A stretch of DNA of 64,000 nucleotides from Arctopsyche grandis (GCF_051622035.1 NC_135360.1:2228001-2292000); one strand, 5' to 3'; positions 1 through 11,095 are shown, numbered from the stretch's first letter. Program-made: numbers and translations. The notes: generated by a model from the sequence alone, not told the origin.

Positions 1-281
1 TTGGCATCTCCTTTCCAATCTCACTTGCAAATCTCAAGTTATTCGGCGTCTTGAGGTTCGTCAATTTCTATAATAAAATGCTGCAAAAATTTCTACATAC
101 ATAGATGTCACTGTGGATGATGTTTGTATGAATTGGCATTGTTTAAAAAATGCTTGTATCGATTGTATTATTGTATTGTATCTGTATTAGTACACTCGTC
201 GCTTTGGAGCGATCTGTAAAGGCGAGTTGACATGTTTGATTGAAATAAAAATAATAATAAATAAATCTAAAAAGTGCATTT
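1..281 (+). mobile_element. SINE, type-B tail, 3' part (runs off the left edge)
   Basis: The 3' portion of a SINE whose 5' end lies outside the window. It aligns along its length with 16.2-16.5 kb: the TTGGCATCTCC segment, TTATTCGGCGTCTTGAGGTTCG, the AAAATGCTGCAAAAA block, and the closing stretch CGCTTTGGAGCGATCTGTAA followed by GGCGAG and an A-rich, AATAA-type tail. The shared end differs from the tails of the other SINEs here, so I treat it as a separate tail type. The repeat nature is seen directly; the SINE assignment rests on the full copies. Confidence 0.75.
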
Positions 282-389
282 TCCACCCACACCCCCACTA
301 TGCGGAATTCTAAAATCATGTACTTCTGAAGACGAGCCTACTAAATTAGACCAACTTAAGGTTTTAATTTTCAACTAGTGGGAAAAAGC

Positions 390-1212
390 ACAGCATAGCT
401 CGGTGGTTGCACTGATATTAAGCACCGAGAGGTCACCGGGTTTGATCCCGTGAGCTGACCTCAATTGAAAAGAATTTATTCTGAGTATAATCTTTAATGC
501 TGCTGGTCAGACTTGGATATTTGAGACTCCAAGTCAGGAGCGTCAGTTGGGTAGCTGCCCCCCCCCCCTCTAGATTTGAACGGGACTATCCACATTGTTT
601 AATGTATTCATATGAATTCGAATTAAAATACTAAACCAAAAAAAAAAATAGAATATTGAAATTCTTTAGAACACTGTCAGATATAAACACGTCGATTTTT
701 CCCAGAAAAAAAATGTTAACTCGCTAATATTTTTTTTTGTTTGCCTTGCTTTGAAATATATTTGTAAAACTCGTTTATCTTTTAAAATTATTTTTCTATT
801 AATTGTATTGACAATATATAAATAAAAAATAAATAGTTAAAATTCATATACACTAATTTTTTTTAATATAATACCCCCCCCCCCCCCTAGAAAGTCATTC
901 TTTGCTGGTCAAAATTTTTGCCCCCCCCCCTGGAAAAAGCTGAAATGACGCCCCTGCTCCAAGTCAATCGTTTCCTATCAAAGTTTGCCAATTTATCTGA
1001 TTTCATTGTTGAAGAGGTTCCTCCGTCAAATTGGCAAAAACCATCTTACCCACTACGTCACCACTATTTGAATATGATTTCAAACATTTATTATTTATAA
1101 CATAGATGTCTCGCTAATTTTCTTATATATAGTATTTGTATTATGCTTACATGTCTGGTCAGAGTGACGCGTTAGAGTATTGTGTAATATGTAATTAAAT
1201 AAATAAATAAAT
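390..1212 (+). mobile_element. tRNA-derived SINE, split by a hAT-like insertion
   Basis: The head has pol III promoter-like boxes: an A-box-like ATAGCTCGGTGGTTGC and a B-box-like GGGTTTGATCCCG. The body follows (GCTGCTGGTCAGACTTGGATAT, then after the insertion CAATCGTTTCCTATCAAAG and CCAATTTATCTGATTTCATT). It ends in an AATAAATAAATAAA tail near 1212. The copy is interrupted at 535-956 by a DNA element whose 8-bp target duplication (ctccaagt) is part of the SINE body. Its tail differs from the two other tail types in the window. Confidence 0.8.
535..956 (+). mobile_element. hAT-like MITE with internal poly-C tracts
   Basis: A non-autonomous DNA transposon of about 422 bp. Ends are CAGGAGCGTCA and (reverse complement) CAGGGGCGTCA, an 11-bp terminal inverted repeat of the CAGRGGCG type known from hAT elements. 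It is bounded by the perfect 8-bp duplication ctccaagt (527-534 and 957-964) inside a SINE. There is no coding capacity. It contains three long C runs near 561, 877 and 921. Related truncated copies lie at 34.6 kb (+) and 60.8 kb (-). Confidence 0.82.
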
Positions 1213-1994
<782 letters not shown>

Positions 1995-2521
1995 TATTTA
2001 AAAGAAGTTCATAATGATGGATACAAATCAGAACATTCTTAGTGAAAATACCACAAGCGCTTGAATAAACGAGTAAATTAAAAAAAAATTCGCCAGTACC
2101 GCGAATTGAACGTTGAGTCCGTGCAAGCGAACGCCGCGGCGGACCATACCATAACAATCCACTACCACTACCTCGGGTAGGGTCGATGCCGGTTTCTAAG
2201 CTTTGCTAATCCGAGTGAATAATAACAATATGTACAACGATTTGAATTGTTGATATTTTTAAAGTTTAGGAGAATAGCCTAGTCCCTCTAATCGAATGAC
2301 GGCGTGCCACTGATACATTTTCTGATACAGGATTTCCTGAAATCTGTTATTTATTATCTAAATATGAATTTATGATAAATTAGAACCTGAGAAACACGTC
2401 GAGCATCTTTCGTTAAAAAATCAGGTAGTCATTTAAGAGTTATTCTAAGATATTGTATGAATTTTTTATTCGGATCTGTGTGAATCGATTTTTTTGTGAC
2501 ATTATACTACATTCATATTTA

Positions 2522-2729
2522 GCCAGCAGCGTGGCTCGGTGGTTGCGTTGATACTAAGCACCGAACGGTCACCGGGTTCAATCCCGTGAGCTGACCTCGA
2601 TTGAAAAGAATTTATTCCGAGTATAATATTAAATGCTGTTGGTCAGGCTTGGTATTTGTGACTCCATGTCGATAGTTTTCTATCAGAGTTTGTCAATTTA
2701 TCCGATTTATTTGAAGCGGTTCTTCCATC
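2522..2729 (+). mobile_element. tRNA-derived SINE, 3'-truncated
   Basis: Starts with GCCAGCAGCGTGGCTCGGTG, has the B-box-like GGGTTCAATCCC and the shared body (TGCTGTTGGTCAGGCTTGG, ATCAGAGTTTGTCAATTTAT). It ends abruptly after GGTTCTTCCATCAAA, where a different interspersed repeat begins. The usual tail is missing. Confidence 0.78.
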
Positions 2730-2780
2730 AAAGCAGTTTCTCGTTCAAAACGACACTTTTGACCTATGTCGTTGAAATTG

Positions 2781-3200
2781 CGGTAAAAGTGAAAACGCTC
2801 GACAGGAGAAGCGGGGCTAGATGTTGGTTGCCATTATGCCGGTGCCAGACATGAGTTCAAAGAAGTGATCACTTCTTTGAAGACTTTGCTCACACATTTG
2901 CTCACACATATTGTTGTATCTGCCAGATATGTGTTCAAAGATTTGATCAACTAGGCTCTCGCAACTGGGCTTCGCACAGTGTGGCAGGCACACAAACATT
3001 TGGACTTTCATCCCTTTGATGTGCGCTAAAAAACCGACACGGAACGGCAAAGCGCACTTAAGTGATTAAATATGTGACAATAGTATCAAATGCCCGTGCC
3101 ACACTTATTTGATCACATCTTTGAACACATGTCTGGCGCAGGCATAATGGCAACCAACATCTAGTTCCGCTTTTCCTGTCGAGCGTTCTCACTTTTACCG
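2781..3200. mobile_element. Long-TIR MITE (foldback-type), about 420 bp
   Basis: Left arm CGGTAAAAGTG...CGCTCGACAGG...TAGATGTTGGTTGCCATTATG and right arm CATAATGGCAACCAACATCTA...CCTGTCGAGCG...CACTTTTACCG are inverted copies over roughly 100 bp. The element interrupts family C at GTTGAAATTG|TATGG, and GAAATTG is present on both sides (2774-2780, 3200-3206), consistent with a 7-8-bp target duplication. No coding region. Confidence 0.75.
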
Positions 3201-3241
3201 AAATTGTATGGTAGTATTTATCCTTGCTTGACAGTGATATA

Positions 3242-3343
3242 TAGTCACCGGAGTCTGAGGGGGCCGTGTATTGTTCAAAGGTTGTAAATGCATTGTTAAA
3301 GGTTTGCCGAACAATGGATAGTACTGTGACTATCCTACCTCTA
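3242..3343 (+). mobile_element. hAT-like MITE, 102-bp form
   Basis: Starts TAGTCACCGGAG and ends TATCCTACCTCTA. Almost identical to the copies at 11340-11441, 35829-35930 and 35939-36040. It is inserted in a family C repeat. Flanking 8-mers (gtgatata / gactgaaa) no longer match well, so this copy is probably older or the site has decayed. Confidence 0.78.
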
Positions 3344-4104
3344 GACTGAAATATACCAAAACGACCCTTTGGACCATTTTCGGTAAAATTGTATCCTTGC
3401 TTGACAGTGATCTCTAACGGTGTATCCCATATTCGATATTGAATAAATATGTGGATGCGTGTGAAAAGAAAGACGAAGCGTCAATTTGGCACAACGCGTG
3501 CCCGTTTTGATTCATATTTAACCACAAACGAATGCGTATATATTCCATTCGCAACCTAACATTCGCACCTAACCTAACCTTTATCCGATTAGCGAGAGAT
3601 CATAACCTTGATATTTTTGATAATACCCATGACCAAGCAAGGCGAGCAATAGTTAAATCATTTTTTGAATAATCTTTTAATTTAATTTCTATGTTTTTTC
3701 TTGTTTATTTAAAATTTCATGTACCAGAGGAGACCTATAATTGGTCTTTTATTATATACTTTATTATTTGTACTGTTTTGTAAATAAGATTGTTGGTTTT
3801 CCTTAAATAAAATAAAATAAAAAAATACGTGGAATATTTCCGTACGCTGCCCAACCGTCCAAAATTATATGCGAACCTGGCAGTATATTTCGGAGTATTT
3901 CATCAATTAAAAGTCGAGTTAATTCAGGGCACGGCAATACTATTGGCATCGCAAAGAGTAGCCAATCACAGGAAGGAACGGGTCGACCGAGCCTCCCTCC
4001 CGACCCAGCGGTCTCCGCCCTGTCGAGAATTCCGACTTTTACCCGGCGAACAATTTAACAATGAATTCCAATGAACGCTCTCTAATTATTATTATAAAAA
4101 TAAT

Positions 4105-4151
4105 AAATAAATAAATTACAAACACTGGGCGAAGCCGGGTAAAACAACTAG
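4105..4151 (+). mobile_element. Helitron 3' end
   Basis: ATTACAAACACTGGGCGAAG followed by CCGGGTAAAACAACTAG, then T. This matches the 3' terminus shared by the Helitron copies at 22.3 and 48.7 kb: a GC hairpin a few bases before a terminal CTAG, with T as the flanking base. The matching 5' end is not evident, so the left boundary is uncertain. The upstream open frame (3829-4074) is not recognised. Confidence 0.6.
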
Positions 4152-4329
4152 TACTGGTATAATTTATACCTATACATACATACATGTAAGATCAGTCGTG
4201 TCGGAAAAAGTATGTAGTCGTATGACCGGCGAGGGGTTAAAAGGTTTGGCTGCGATGGTTGACAGGTGTGTGTCGGCTCGCGTGCCACCGGTGTAGTTTT
4301 GCTGTCCGGAGATAATTCGCACCTGAGCG

Positions 4330-4380
4330 TCGGCGGATCAAAGGCGGTGTCGGCGCGTTTGATGGCCAAAGCCGCCGCCA
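4330..4380. promoter_or_regulatory. GC-rich island with TCF-like and GCCGCC motifs
   Basis: GATCAAAGG at 4336-4344, GTTTGATGG about 15 bp further on, and AAAGCCGCCGCCA at 4368-4380, in an otherwise AT-rich stretch. HMG-domain TCF/Pangolin proteins bind CTTTGATS-type sites, and the C-clamp of insect TCF uses GCCGCC-type helper sites. The pairing is seen; function is inference. Confidence 0.35.
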
Positions 4381-5249
4381 TATTATTATTTCTCACTTTG
4401 ATTTTACGCGCCACACGTCCTACACAGTGGCGTGCCGTGGCCTCATCAACAACACCACTATATACATACGTATACATATATCTAATGTATTATACATAGT
4501 ATACAACATGTGTACACTAGTTCTGCTTTAAATGTGGAAGGCCGGCAAAACCAGATATAAAACACTGACTGAACAGTCCTCGTGGCGGTCAAGCAACGTT
4601 GCGCGAGATGATGACCACATGGGTCTTGCCTAGGGTTGCCATAATTGTCGGACCATAGATGGGTACACTTCCTCCCCTCCCTCCCCCCCCCAATAAAAAT
4701 AATTTATTATATTTTTTGATAGTTTAATTATAAGAAATTGAATCGTGTTTAACCAACTTCTTGAACTTGATGTTCATTGCTCTTCGTTGCCCAATCATAC
4801 TTTTCTGACTTTTTTTTCCTTTTTCCCTTTTACATAATTATAAAATTCGATGCATTTCCCTTTTACATAATTATAAAAACGCACTGAATTATGCTTTCTA
4901 CTGTGTCAATTGAAAGCTTATTTCGTTCATCTGTCCATTAATTAAGGAAAATACACGCTCAACGTGTGCATTACGAGTATGTGCTGGGATAGCGTAAAGG
5001 TATTGGCACAATAATAATTTAAGTGGCAAGACTCTTGCCACTTAAATACGTATTCCATGTCCGTATCGCGTCTTTAGAGCGATATGGTGATATCTCCACA
5101 AAATCTGTTCAGCTGAACTGAATGTAAACATGCTATCTATCTTTGATAATCTATCTACATATGTATGTACATACATGTATATTTAAAAGGCTTTTTTCGT
5201 CACACACTGATTGTTCGCACAGATAGACGTTATACCGATAGTGCGCATG
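4381..5249. other. No gene recognised; AT-rich with TACATACATATGTA tracts
   Basis: This stretch holds a C-rich run near 4670-4690, a short duplication of TTTTTCCCTTTTACATAATT (4819-4878) and ATGTATGTACATACATGTAT microsatellite-like sequence. Nothing coding is supported. Confidence 0.4.
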
Positions 5250-5257
5250 CACTGACG

Positions 5258-5404
5258 GTTCGGTGATTACTGGTCACAAAGTCACTAAAATCTCTATAAC
5301 GGAACATATTATACTAACGAGAACTTGAGTGTCAAATATTGCGTATTCGCGATTTTAATGGCAAAAATTGTCACACCGCAATGTGACTAATAATCCAATT
5401 ATCG
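5258..5404. mobile_element. MITE family M, about 147 bp
   Basis: The left end GTTCGGTGATTACTGGTCAC and right end GTGACTAATAATCCAATTAT are imperfect inverted repeats. CACTGACG flanks both sides (5250-5257, 5405-5412), an 8-bp target duplication. The same family occurs at 15553-15744, also with an 8-bp duplication, and at 39.1 kb. Confidence 0.75.
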
Positions 5405-5689
5405 CACTGACGTATTGTTTTATTTTGTTTTTGTAATGGTCCTAATTGGGCAGTTCGCTACCATATTGGGCATTTTATAGTTCGTGCTTTCGTCTCTTTG
5501 AGATGAAATTAATTAATATATAATTTGTTATAATAAATTAAATAATTTATTACAATTAATATAATTTGATAATTTGAGCTAATTATTGAGTTCGATATTA
5601 AGCTCGGGGCGAGGGTGATCTTTTCATTTCATGGATATAAAAAAATCCATTTTTATCATTCAATCCATCAAGTACACAAATATGCGCAC

Positions 5690-5965
5690 CAAATCCACTA
5701 GTCTTAACTATTTTTAAATTTATTAATTTGTAAATAGGTTTTTGTGCTCTATTTCCTATTATGCTGTACATTAATATTAGAATAATATAATACTATGATT
5801 ACTAACGAAATTAAATTAAAATTGTAAAATAGAAAATGATCAGTAGATTAGTAGCTATTAAAATAGATATAATATGTATTGTGAACATAATTTAGTAATA
5901 ATAAAAAGCATTTAAAAATCAATCAAAAAATTTATTAATAGAGTTTTATTTGATGATATTTCAAC
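5690..5965 (-). repeat. AT-rich interspersed repeat family F
   Basis: Contains CTATTTCCTATTATGCTGTA, GAAAATGATCAGTAGAT and ATTGTGAACATAATTTAGTA blocks shared with 12.24-12.78 kb (opposite orientation) and 19.6-20.1 kb. It is non-coding and of unknown class. Confidence 0.6.
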
Positions 5966-6013
5966 GAGTGATTTTGTAAAGGAATTGATAAGTGGTTTAA
6001 CCTTGCCAAAAGT

Positions 6014-6140
6014 GTGATGCTGTTGGTTAGATTTGGATAATTGTGACATCCAAGTAGTTCATTTGCCTATTTATCTGATTTAATTGTCAAGCCATATCTT
6101 CAGAAATAGGTTCATGCCTACCCATTATTGTTATAATTGT
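6014..6140 (+). mobile_element. SINE body fragment
   Basis: Diverged piece of the SINE central region: GATGCTGTTGGTTAGATTTG, GTGACATCCAAGTAG, CTATTTATCTGATTTAATTG and a CTACCCATTATT remnant. Head and tail are missing. Confidence 0.55.
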
Positions 6141-6607
6141 CTTATTATACATGATTATTTCAATTTTTATGTAATATGTTTGTACATTGTACACGTTTGG
6201 ACATAATGTTGATTTAGAACAACCTATTATGGCACTAAAAAAATGAAATATATTTTAAAAAAGAAAATGTAACGTTATTTTGACAATGTTTTTTTTTCAA
6301 CGCTTATTTGACATTCCAGTGTTCATGAAACATTTTTGTATCATTTACCAAGTTGTGAAGCTGTCTTGGGAAATAAAAAGCTTCTGGAGTCCAGAAGCTT
6401 CCCGTTACCTTCTGAAGCAGAAAAAGTGGGAATGGATTATGATTATGATTAGTAATTTGGATTTTTGATGGTACCAATTTTGTATGAAACTAGATCTCGG
6501 CAACATCATTTCGATTTCGGTCGAGATTTGAAACCCACGATCCCTCAAATTTTAAATAATCACTAAATCGGCGAGCTGAATTCTAGGTCGGCTATATTCG
6601 ATTAAAG

Positions 6608-6885
6608 AAAATCTTCTTCTTCTTAATGCCCTGTCCGCATCCAGACGTTGGCGACCACCTCGTTGATTATTTGAAGCATCGGTCTTCAGCGGCTTGGAAC
6701 AACTCTTCGGCGCTCATATCAGTCCACGTGCGCATGTTTCGAAGCCAATATAACATTTTTTTTCTTCTATTTTCCCCATGGTTATCAAACGGAGAAATTC
6801 GTATTTTGGACAGCTTCATTTGAAATTTTTTTGGTCTGTAGTAGCCTGTAGTCCGCATCTCAAAAGCTTCGATGCGGCAAAATAA
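6608..6885 (-). pseudogene. RTE-like LINE 3' remnant, internally deleted
   Basis: Read on the minus strand, this is the end of a non-LTR retrotransposon polyprotein. Recognisable pieces are RIEAFEM, KIRISPFDNHGE, WLRNMRTWTDMSAEELF and QAAEDRC. It is a shorter relative of 8309-8742 and lacks the central IKRRKMEYLGHMIR-type segment. The element ends at the plus-strand CTTCTTCTTCTT run, equivalent to a GAA-type 3' tail. Clade assignment (RTE-like) comes from the general appearance of the C-terminal region. Confidence 0.65.
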
Positions 6886-8056
6886 TATAAAGAAAATAAA
6901 TTGAGTTAAAATTAAAATAGAAAAATCGGTGAATTTTCTCACCACCAATATCGAATCAACGCTACTTTTAATTACAATTAAATTTAAGTTTCATCGCGAG
7001 CCGCCACTGCCCCGCGCAAATGGTTAATACATAGTCATCGTCGATATTCACTCGTGCATCTCGCGGCGCAACCGATAGTTTTATTATTATTATATTGCCT
7101 TCATTTAATCTTATTTATAATTTAATTACCAACAATTGAACCGTATTCTATAAACGAAAAAAATATGTATAATTTCAATTTGGACACGCTCGACTGACAC
7201 TTCCGCCACCGAGACACTTTCCAAAAGTTATTTTTATTATTCTTTTTTTGTTCATAAGCAAATTAGAATTTTTCGAATCGACGGGTCATTTTTGGCGGCC
7301 GCTTTGTTTTTGGTAGCATCGTTTGGACCTCGGCTATAACGTAATTATTAGACGTTTAATGGGACGGGTTCTGGTGCGAGGCCCACCACCAATAACCGAA
7401 AAATCTAAATTATACACTCGACAACGTATAATCTCACTAGCCGGCTCGAAATTGCATTCAAACACACTCACTGTGTTTCAAATTAAAATAATAATAACAA
7501 AACGAAAAAAAAACGAAACCAGCTCGTGTGTAGCCCACTATACTGTATGTGTGTGTCGCCGTCTCGCTCTCTCCCACTCGAAACTGTATGCTTCTCTTTC
7601 GCTCGCCGGATTTATGTGCGAGCACGTATCGGTCGCCTTTAATTAAAACATAAGCTCGTCGCAAACTTCCGTGCAAAATTAAAGGTCTTGTTAGGGCTTT
7701 GGGCTCTTAATTAAACGCATTACGGCACGCATTGTGTAAAAATATGCGTAAAATGGTGCTTTACGCATTTGAATATCGGAAAGAGCGAGGTTTGCTCGGC
7801 AAAGAGGTGATTAGAACGAACATTCATAATGGCCGAATTTCGTAGCCTTAAAACCGTCGACTTCTGTATTTAACGTGAGCTTGCATTCTGCTCGCACACA
7901 CGCCTCTAGAGCTCTCTACTTGTTAATAATAATAATATTTTTTTATTCCAAAATAATGCAATCCCTATCGTCCATAAAAAATATATATGTATATTATAAT
8001 GCAAATTTATTTTTTATTATTTTTTATGTACATATACATATGTATGTATATACATA
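6886..8056. other. No gene recognised; CpG-containing island near 7.54-7.66 kb
   Basis: The segment 7535-7640 is rich in CT/GA and CG dinucleotides (CGCCGTCTCGCTCTCTCCCA, TCTCTTTCGCTCGCCGG). Then comes a low-repeat stretch with several AATTAAACGCATTACG and TATGCGTAAAATGG motifs (7690-7800) that looks unlike the transposons around it and could be conserved regulatory DNA. No exon with convincing splice sites was found. Confidence 0.35.
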
Positions 8057-8900
8057 TCGCTCGGTCGTTAAGCTTCTGCTTGGCGTCGACAGGCGCCGGA
8101 TTTTTTCTGAGTATATCTGTAGTGCTGCTGGTCAGACCTGGATATTTGTGACTCCAGGTCGATCATTTCCTATCAGAGTTTGCCAATTTTCTCTGATTTC
8201 ATTGTTGAAACGGTTCCCGGTAAAATTGGCTAAATATCCTTCCTACCTACTATGTTACCACTATTTGAGATTGATTAATGTACAATAAAATTTATATACA
8301 ATTCATATCTTCTTCTTGTTAATGCCTTGTCCGCATCCGGACGTTGGCGACCACCTCGTCGATTATTTGAATATATCCGCATCGGTCTTCAGCGGCTCGG
8401 AATAGCTCTTCGGCGCTGATATCGGTCTACATGCGCATGTTTCGAAGCCAAGATAACTTTTTCCTTCCAATCCATTTTTTTCCTTCTATTTTCCCCATGG
8501 TTATCAAACGGAGAAATTCGTATTTTGGACCCCGTATCATGTGTCCGAGGTACTCCATCTTTCTCCGCTTGATGACAGAAACAAGTTCCCTGCCTCTCCC
8601 CATCATGCCGAAGACAGCTTCGTTTGATATCTTTTTGGTCGAAGGAATCTTCAGCATACGCCTATAGACCCACATCTCAAAAGCTTCAATGCGGCTGATC
8701 ATCTTGGTTTTCAGAGTCCACGTCTCACATCCGTGTGTAGTAATACAATTCATATACGTCTCGTTAATTTGCGAATTTTTCAGTGTCTCGTAATTCAGCG
8801 ACTTGTATAATAAAAAAAAATGCTGCAATGTTTGTAATTGACCAGGAAGGCGAATTGGGGTTACCTGTAAAGCCTTCCTGGTATATATAAATAAATAAAT
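8057..8900 (+). mobile_element. tRNA-derived SINE split by an RTE-like LINE
   Basis: The 5' part runs 8057-8308 (head TCGCTCGGTCGTTAAGCTTC, B-box region deleted; body ATCAGAGTTTGCCAATTTTC). The 3' part resumes at 8743 with ATACAATTCATATACGTCTC and ends in the type-A tail GACCAGGAAGGCG...AAGCCTTCCTGGTATA. The two halves are separated by a LINE with a 13-bp target duplication. A second SINE in the opposite orientation follows at once. Confidence 0.82.
8309..8742 (-). pseudogene. RTE-like LINE, 5'-truncated, inside a SINE
   Basis: The minus-strand frame gives the C-terminal region of an RTE-like endonuclease/reverse transcriptase protein: GCETWTLKTKM, RIEAFEMWVYRRMLKI, REL..VIKRRKMEYLGHMIR, WLRNMRM. 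This part lies downstream of the catalytic motifs. The 3' end is marked by the plus-strand CTTCTTCTT run. A 13-bp duplication, ATACAATTCATAT, flanks it (8296-8308, 8743-8755), as expected of target-primed reverse transcription. A stop at 8427-8429 breaks the frame where the copy at 6.6 kb still reads TWTDMSAEELF. Confidence 0.82.
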
Positions 8901-8904
8901 ATAT

Positions 8905-9292
8905 ACTTACAGATAAACCCCAATGCGCCTTCCTGGCCAATCACAAACAATGCAGCATTTTTTTTTACATAGGTCGCTGAATTACGAGACACTGAAAAAC
9001 TCGAAATTAACGAGACATCTATGAATTTTACCTTGTACTCAAATAGTGGTGACATAGTTGGTGGGAAGGTTTTTAGCCAATTTAATCGAAGAACCGTTTC
9101 AACAATGGAATCAGAAAAATTGGCAAACTCTGATATGAAACGATCGACCTGGAGTCACAAATATCCGAGTCTGACCAGCAGCATTACAGATGTACTCAGA
9201 ATAAATTCTTTTCAATCGAGGTCAACTCACGGGATCGAACCTGGTGCCTCTCGGTGCTAGGCAAAAGCCCAACCACCGAGCCATGCTGCTGG
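8905..9292 (-). mobile_element. tRNA-derived SINE, near full length
   Basis: On the minus strand: head AGCCAGCAGCATGGCTCGGT, B-box GGTTCGATCCCG, body GACTCGGATATTTGTGACTC and ATCAGAGTTTGCCAATTTTT, then the type-A tail ending in CCAGGAAGGCGCATTGGGG. It lies tail to tail with the SINE at 8057-8900, giving a long inverted pair separated by a few AT-rich bases. Confidence 0.85.
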
Positions 9293-10473
9293 CTAATGAT
9301 ATAATAAATATAATAACAATAAATAAATTATTTAAATAATTAATTAATCAATTAAAAAATAATTTATGGTGGTCGGTAATATTCAATGATGAACGGAAAT
9401 GAGTACTCAAGGCAGCAATAATATAATTTGATGATACAGAGACATGATGACGTAGGGAGGCCGCTCTCATCTTAAGAATGGCATCACAGTGAATTAATGG
9501 GTTTTCCCTTTTTCAATCGACCTTTCTAGGACAAAAAGTTGGATTTTTAATGGTCCATTTTTTTCATGTGCGTTCACCAATATTTTATACTATAAGTTGG
9601 TATATTGGGCCCTAATTAAGACATTGTTGAGTTGCGTAACCTATTCCATATTTTCTCGAATTAAAAAATAATTTTTGCGTTGAAAATTTAGCCTTTTTCG
9701 ATTGTAAACTTCTATAGTGACGGATGAATCAAAAAACGGTTACGGAAATTATGTAACGAATGGGCGAATGTAAGTGAATTCGGATGTTTCTTGGCGGCGG
9801 GTTTATTTTTGTTACAGAAATTGTTAACGTCAAAGTTAAAGAAATTGACAACTCTTTCAATTATCGTCAGTTAATATCAATATTTTAAGTCTGCCTTATA
9901 ACAAATTGAAAATCTGGCAACCCTGATCTCTAATAAATGTGCATTCAATACAGCAGATGCACCGATCGAATTTTCGCTCGTTAGTTCTCGGAAATATTCC
10001 CTACCCGCAAAACATCAATACGTTTTAAAAAAAGCCGATACAATTTAATAAATCGATCCGAAAAGGTTAAGCAGGCAACACCTGCTCGAGAAAACGAGAG
10101 CACGTAACAATCGCGTTTATTACGAGCTCGTTAAGCACGACATGTGGCGGGTGGAAATCGACACGAACCCCTTCATTTAACGTCAAAAATAGCGCAATTT
10201 TGTGACCGCGGGATAAAAAATAAAATAAAAGTCGGTGCGATAATGACCCTAATCGACGGGTGCCAACGTGTAAATTTGCACTCGTATATTGGAGAGAGGC
10301 GGGGGGAGCGGGCGGTCGAAACGTCTCATTCCAGTTACCTAACGAGGGTAGTTACGACCCTTTTTATATTTTATGGCACGTATCGATTGGGGCACCTTTC
10401 GGTTAGTGACATGATTAGATTTTTTTTCAAATTTTCTTTAGCTTTGAAACATATTTTTGCAACAAGTTGATTG
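9293..10473. other. No gene recognised; mixed AT-rich and CG-containing DNA
   Basis: Nothing coding is supported. From about 9950 to 10340 the sequence becomes less AT-rich and carries several CG-containing words (AGCACGTAACAATCGCG, TTTATTACGAGCTCGTTAAG). This is repeat-free by eye and could be a regulatory segment. Confidence 0.35.
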
Positions 10474-10481
10474 TCATATCT

Positions 10482-10657
10482 AGAGGCAGGACCGGAAGCG
10501 TGCTTTTTCCAGGAAACAGTGCGTTTTGGGTCTATTTTCCAGGAAACAGGGCAAACTACAAAGCTAGAGAGCATAAAAAAAAGGTTCATCATAAAAATGA
10601 ACAAAGCACAGCGAATAATTAACAATGAACGGCGCAAAGCTGGTCCACCCTTTAGAC
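10482..10657 (+). mobile_element. hAT-like MITE, subfamily B
   Basis: Starts AGAGGCAGGACCGGAAGCGT and ends CCACCCTTTAGAC, flanked by TCATATCT at 10474-10481 and 10658-10665. The interior has TTTTCCAGGAAACAG twice, AAACTACAAAGCTAGAGAGC and AACAATGAACGGCGC. Relatives lie at 11.25, 44.3-44.7, 54.3 and 56.1-56.4 kb. Confidence 0.75.
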
Positions 10658-10691
10658 TCATATCTGTCAAATGTCATATATGGCTCATTAG

Positions 10692-11095
10692 CCAGCAGTA
10701 TGGCACAATGGTAGCGTGTATGTTTAGCACCAAGTGATCAGTGGGTTCGATCCGCTATACTACTGGTTAGATTTGGGGGTATTTGTGACTCCAAATCGAT
10801 CGTTTCTTATCAGAGTTTGCCAATTTTATCTAATCATTGTTGAAACGTCTCCTCAAAATTGGCAAAAAATATTGTTACAAATCTTCTGTATTTATTGTAT
10901 GTACAAAATCTAAATCCATAGATGGATTTAGATTTCAATGGATTAATTATTTAATTAATTAATTAATTGTTATTTCGTATTCAGCTTCTCTAAATGCAGT
11001 GTTTTATGTAGTAATAAAATGCAGCATTGTTTGTAATTAATTGTCCATGAAGGCGGATTGGGGTCTTCCTGTCAAGCCTTCCTGGTATATATGTA
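10692..11095 (+). mobile_element. tRNA-derived SINE, second head type
   Basis: Head GCCAGCAGTATGGCACAATG followed by GTAGCGTG and B-box GTGGGTTCGATCCGC; this is a different tRNA-like head from the copy at 2.5 kb. The body is the shared domain (TTTGTGACTCCAAATCGATC, TATCAGAGTTTGCCAATTTT). It ends with the type-A tail (AAGGCGGATTGGGG...AAGCCTTCCTGGTATA). The closest relative is at 27.2 kb. Confidence 0.85.

Larger units (their letters stand above)
2730..3470 (-). repeat. Interspersed repeat family C, interrupted twice
   Basis: Members of this family share GATCACTGTCAAGCAAGGATA, ACCATACAATTTCAACGACA and CCAAAACGACC blocks with 15.5-16.1, 17.9, 49.1-49.5 and 50.4 kb. This copy has been broken by a ~420-bp inverted-repeat element (2781-3200) and by a 102-bp hAT-like MITE (3242-3343). 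No coding capacity was seen. Full copies carry long terminal inverted repeats (see 15.5 kb), so this is probably a DNA-transposon derivative. Confidence 0.6.

Noticed and set aside
3545..3580. Interstitial telomeric TTAGG repeats (also 53635-53648)
   Set aside because: Only two to three degenerate AACCT units; too short to mean anything.
10692..10760. tRNA genes at SINE heads (also 0.39, 2.52, 27.2, 46.9, 58.5 and 62.6 kb)
   Set aside because: A and B boxes are present but no cloverleaf closes, and each is followed by the SINE body.
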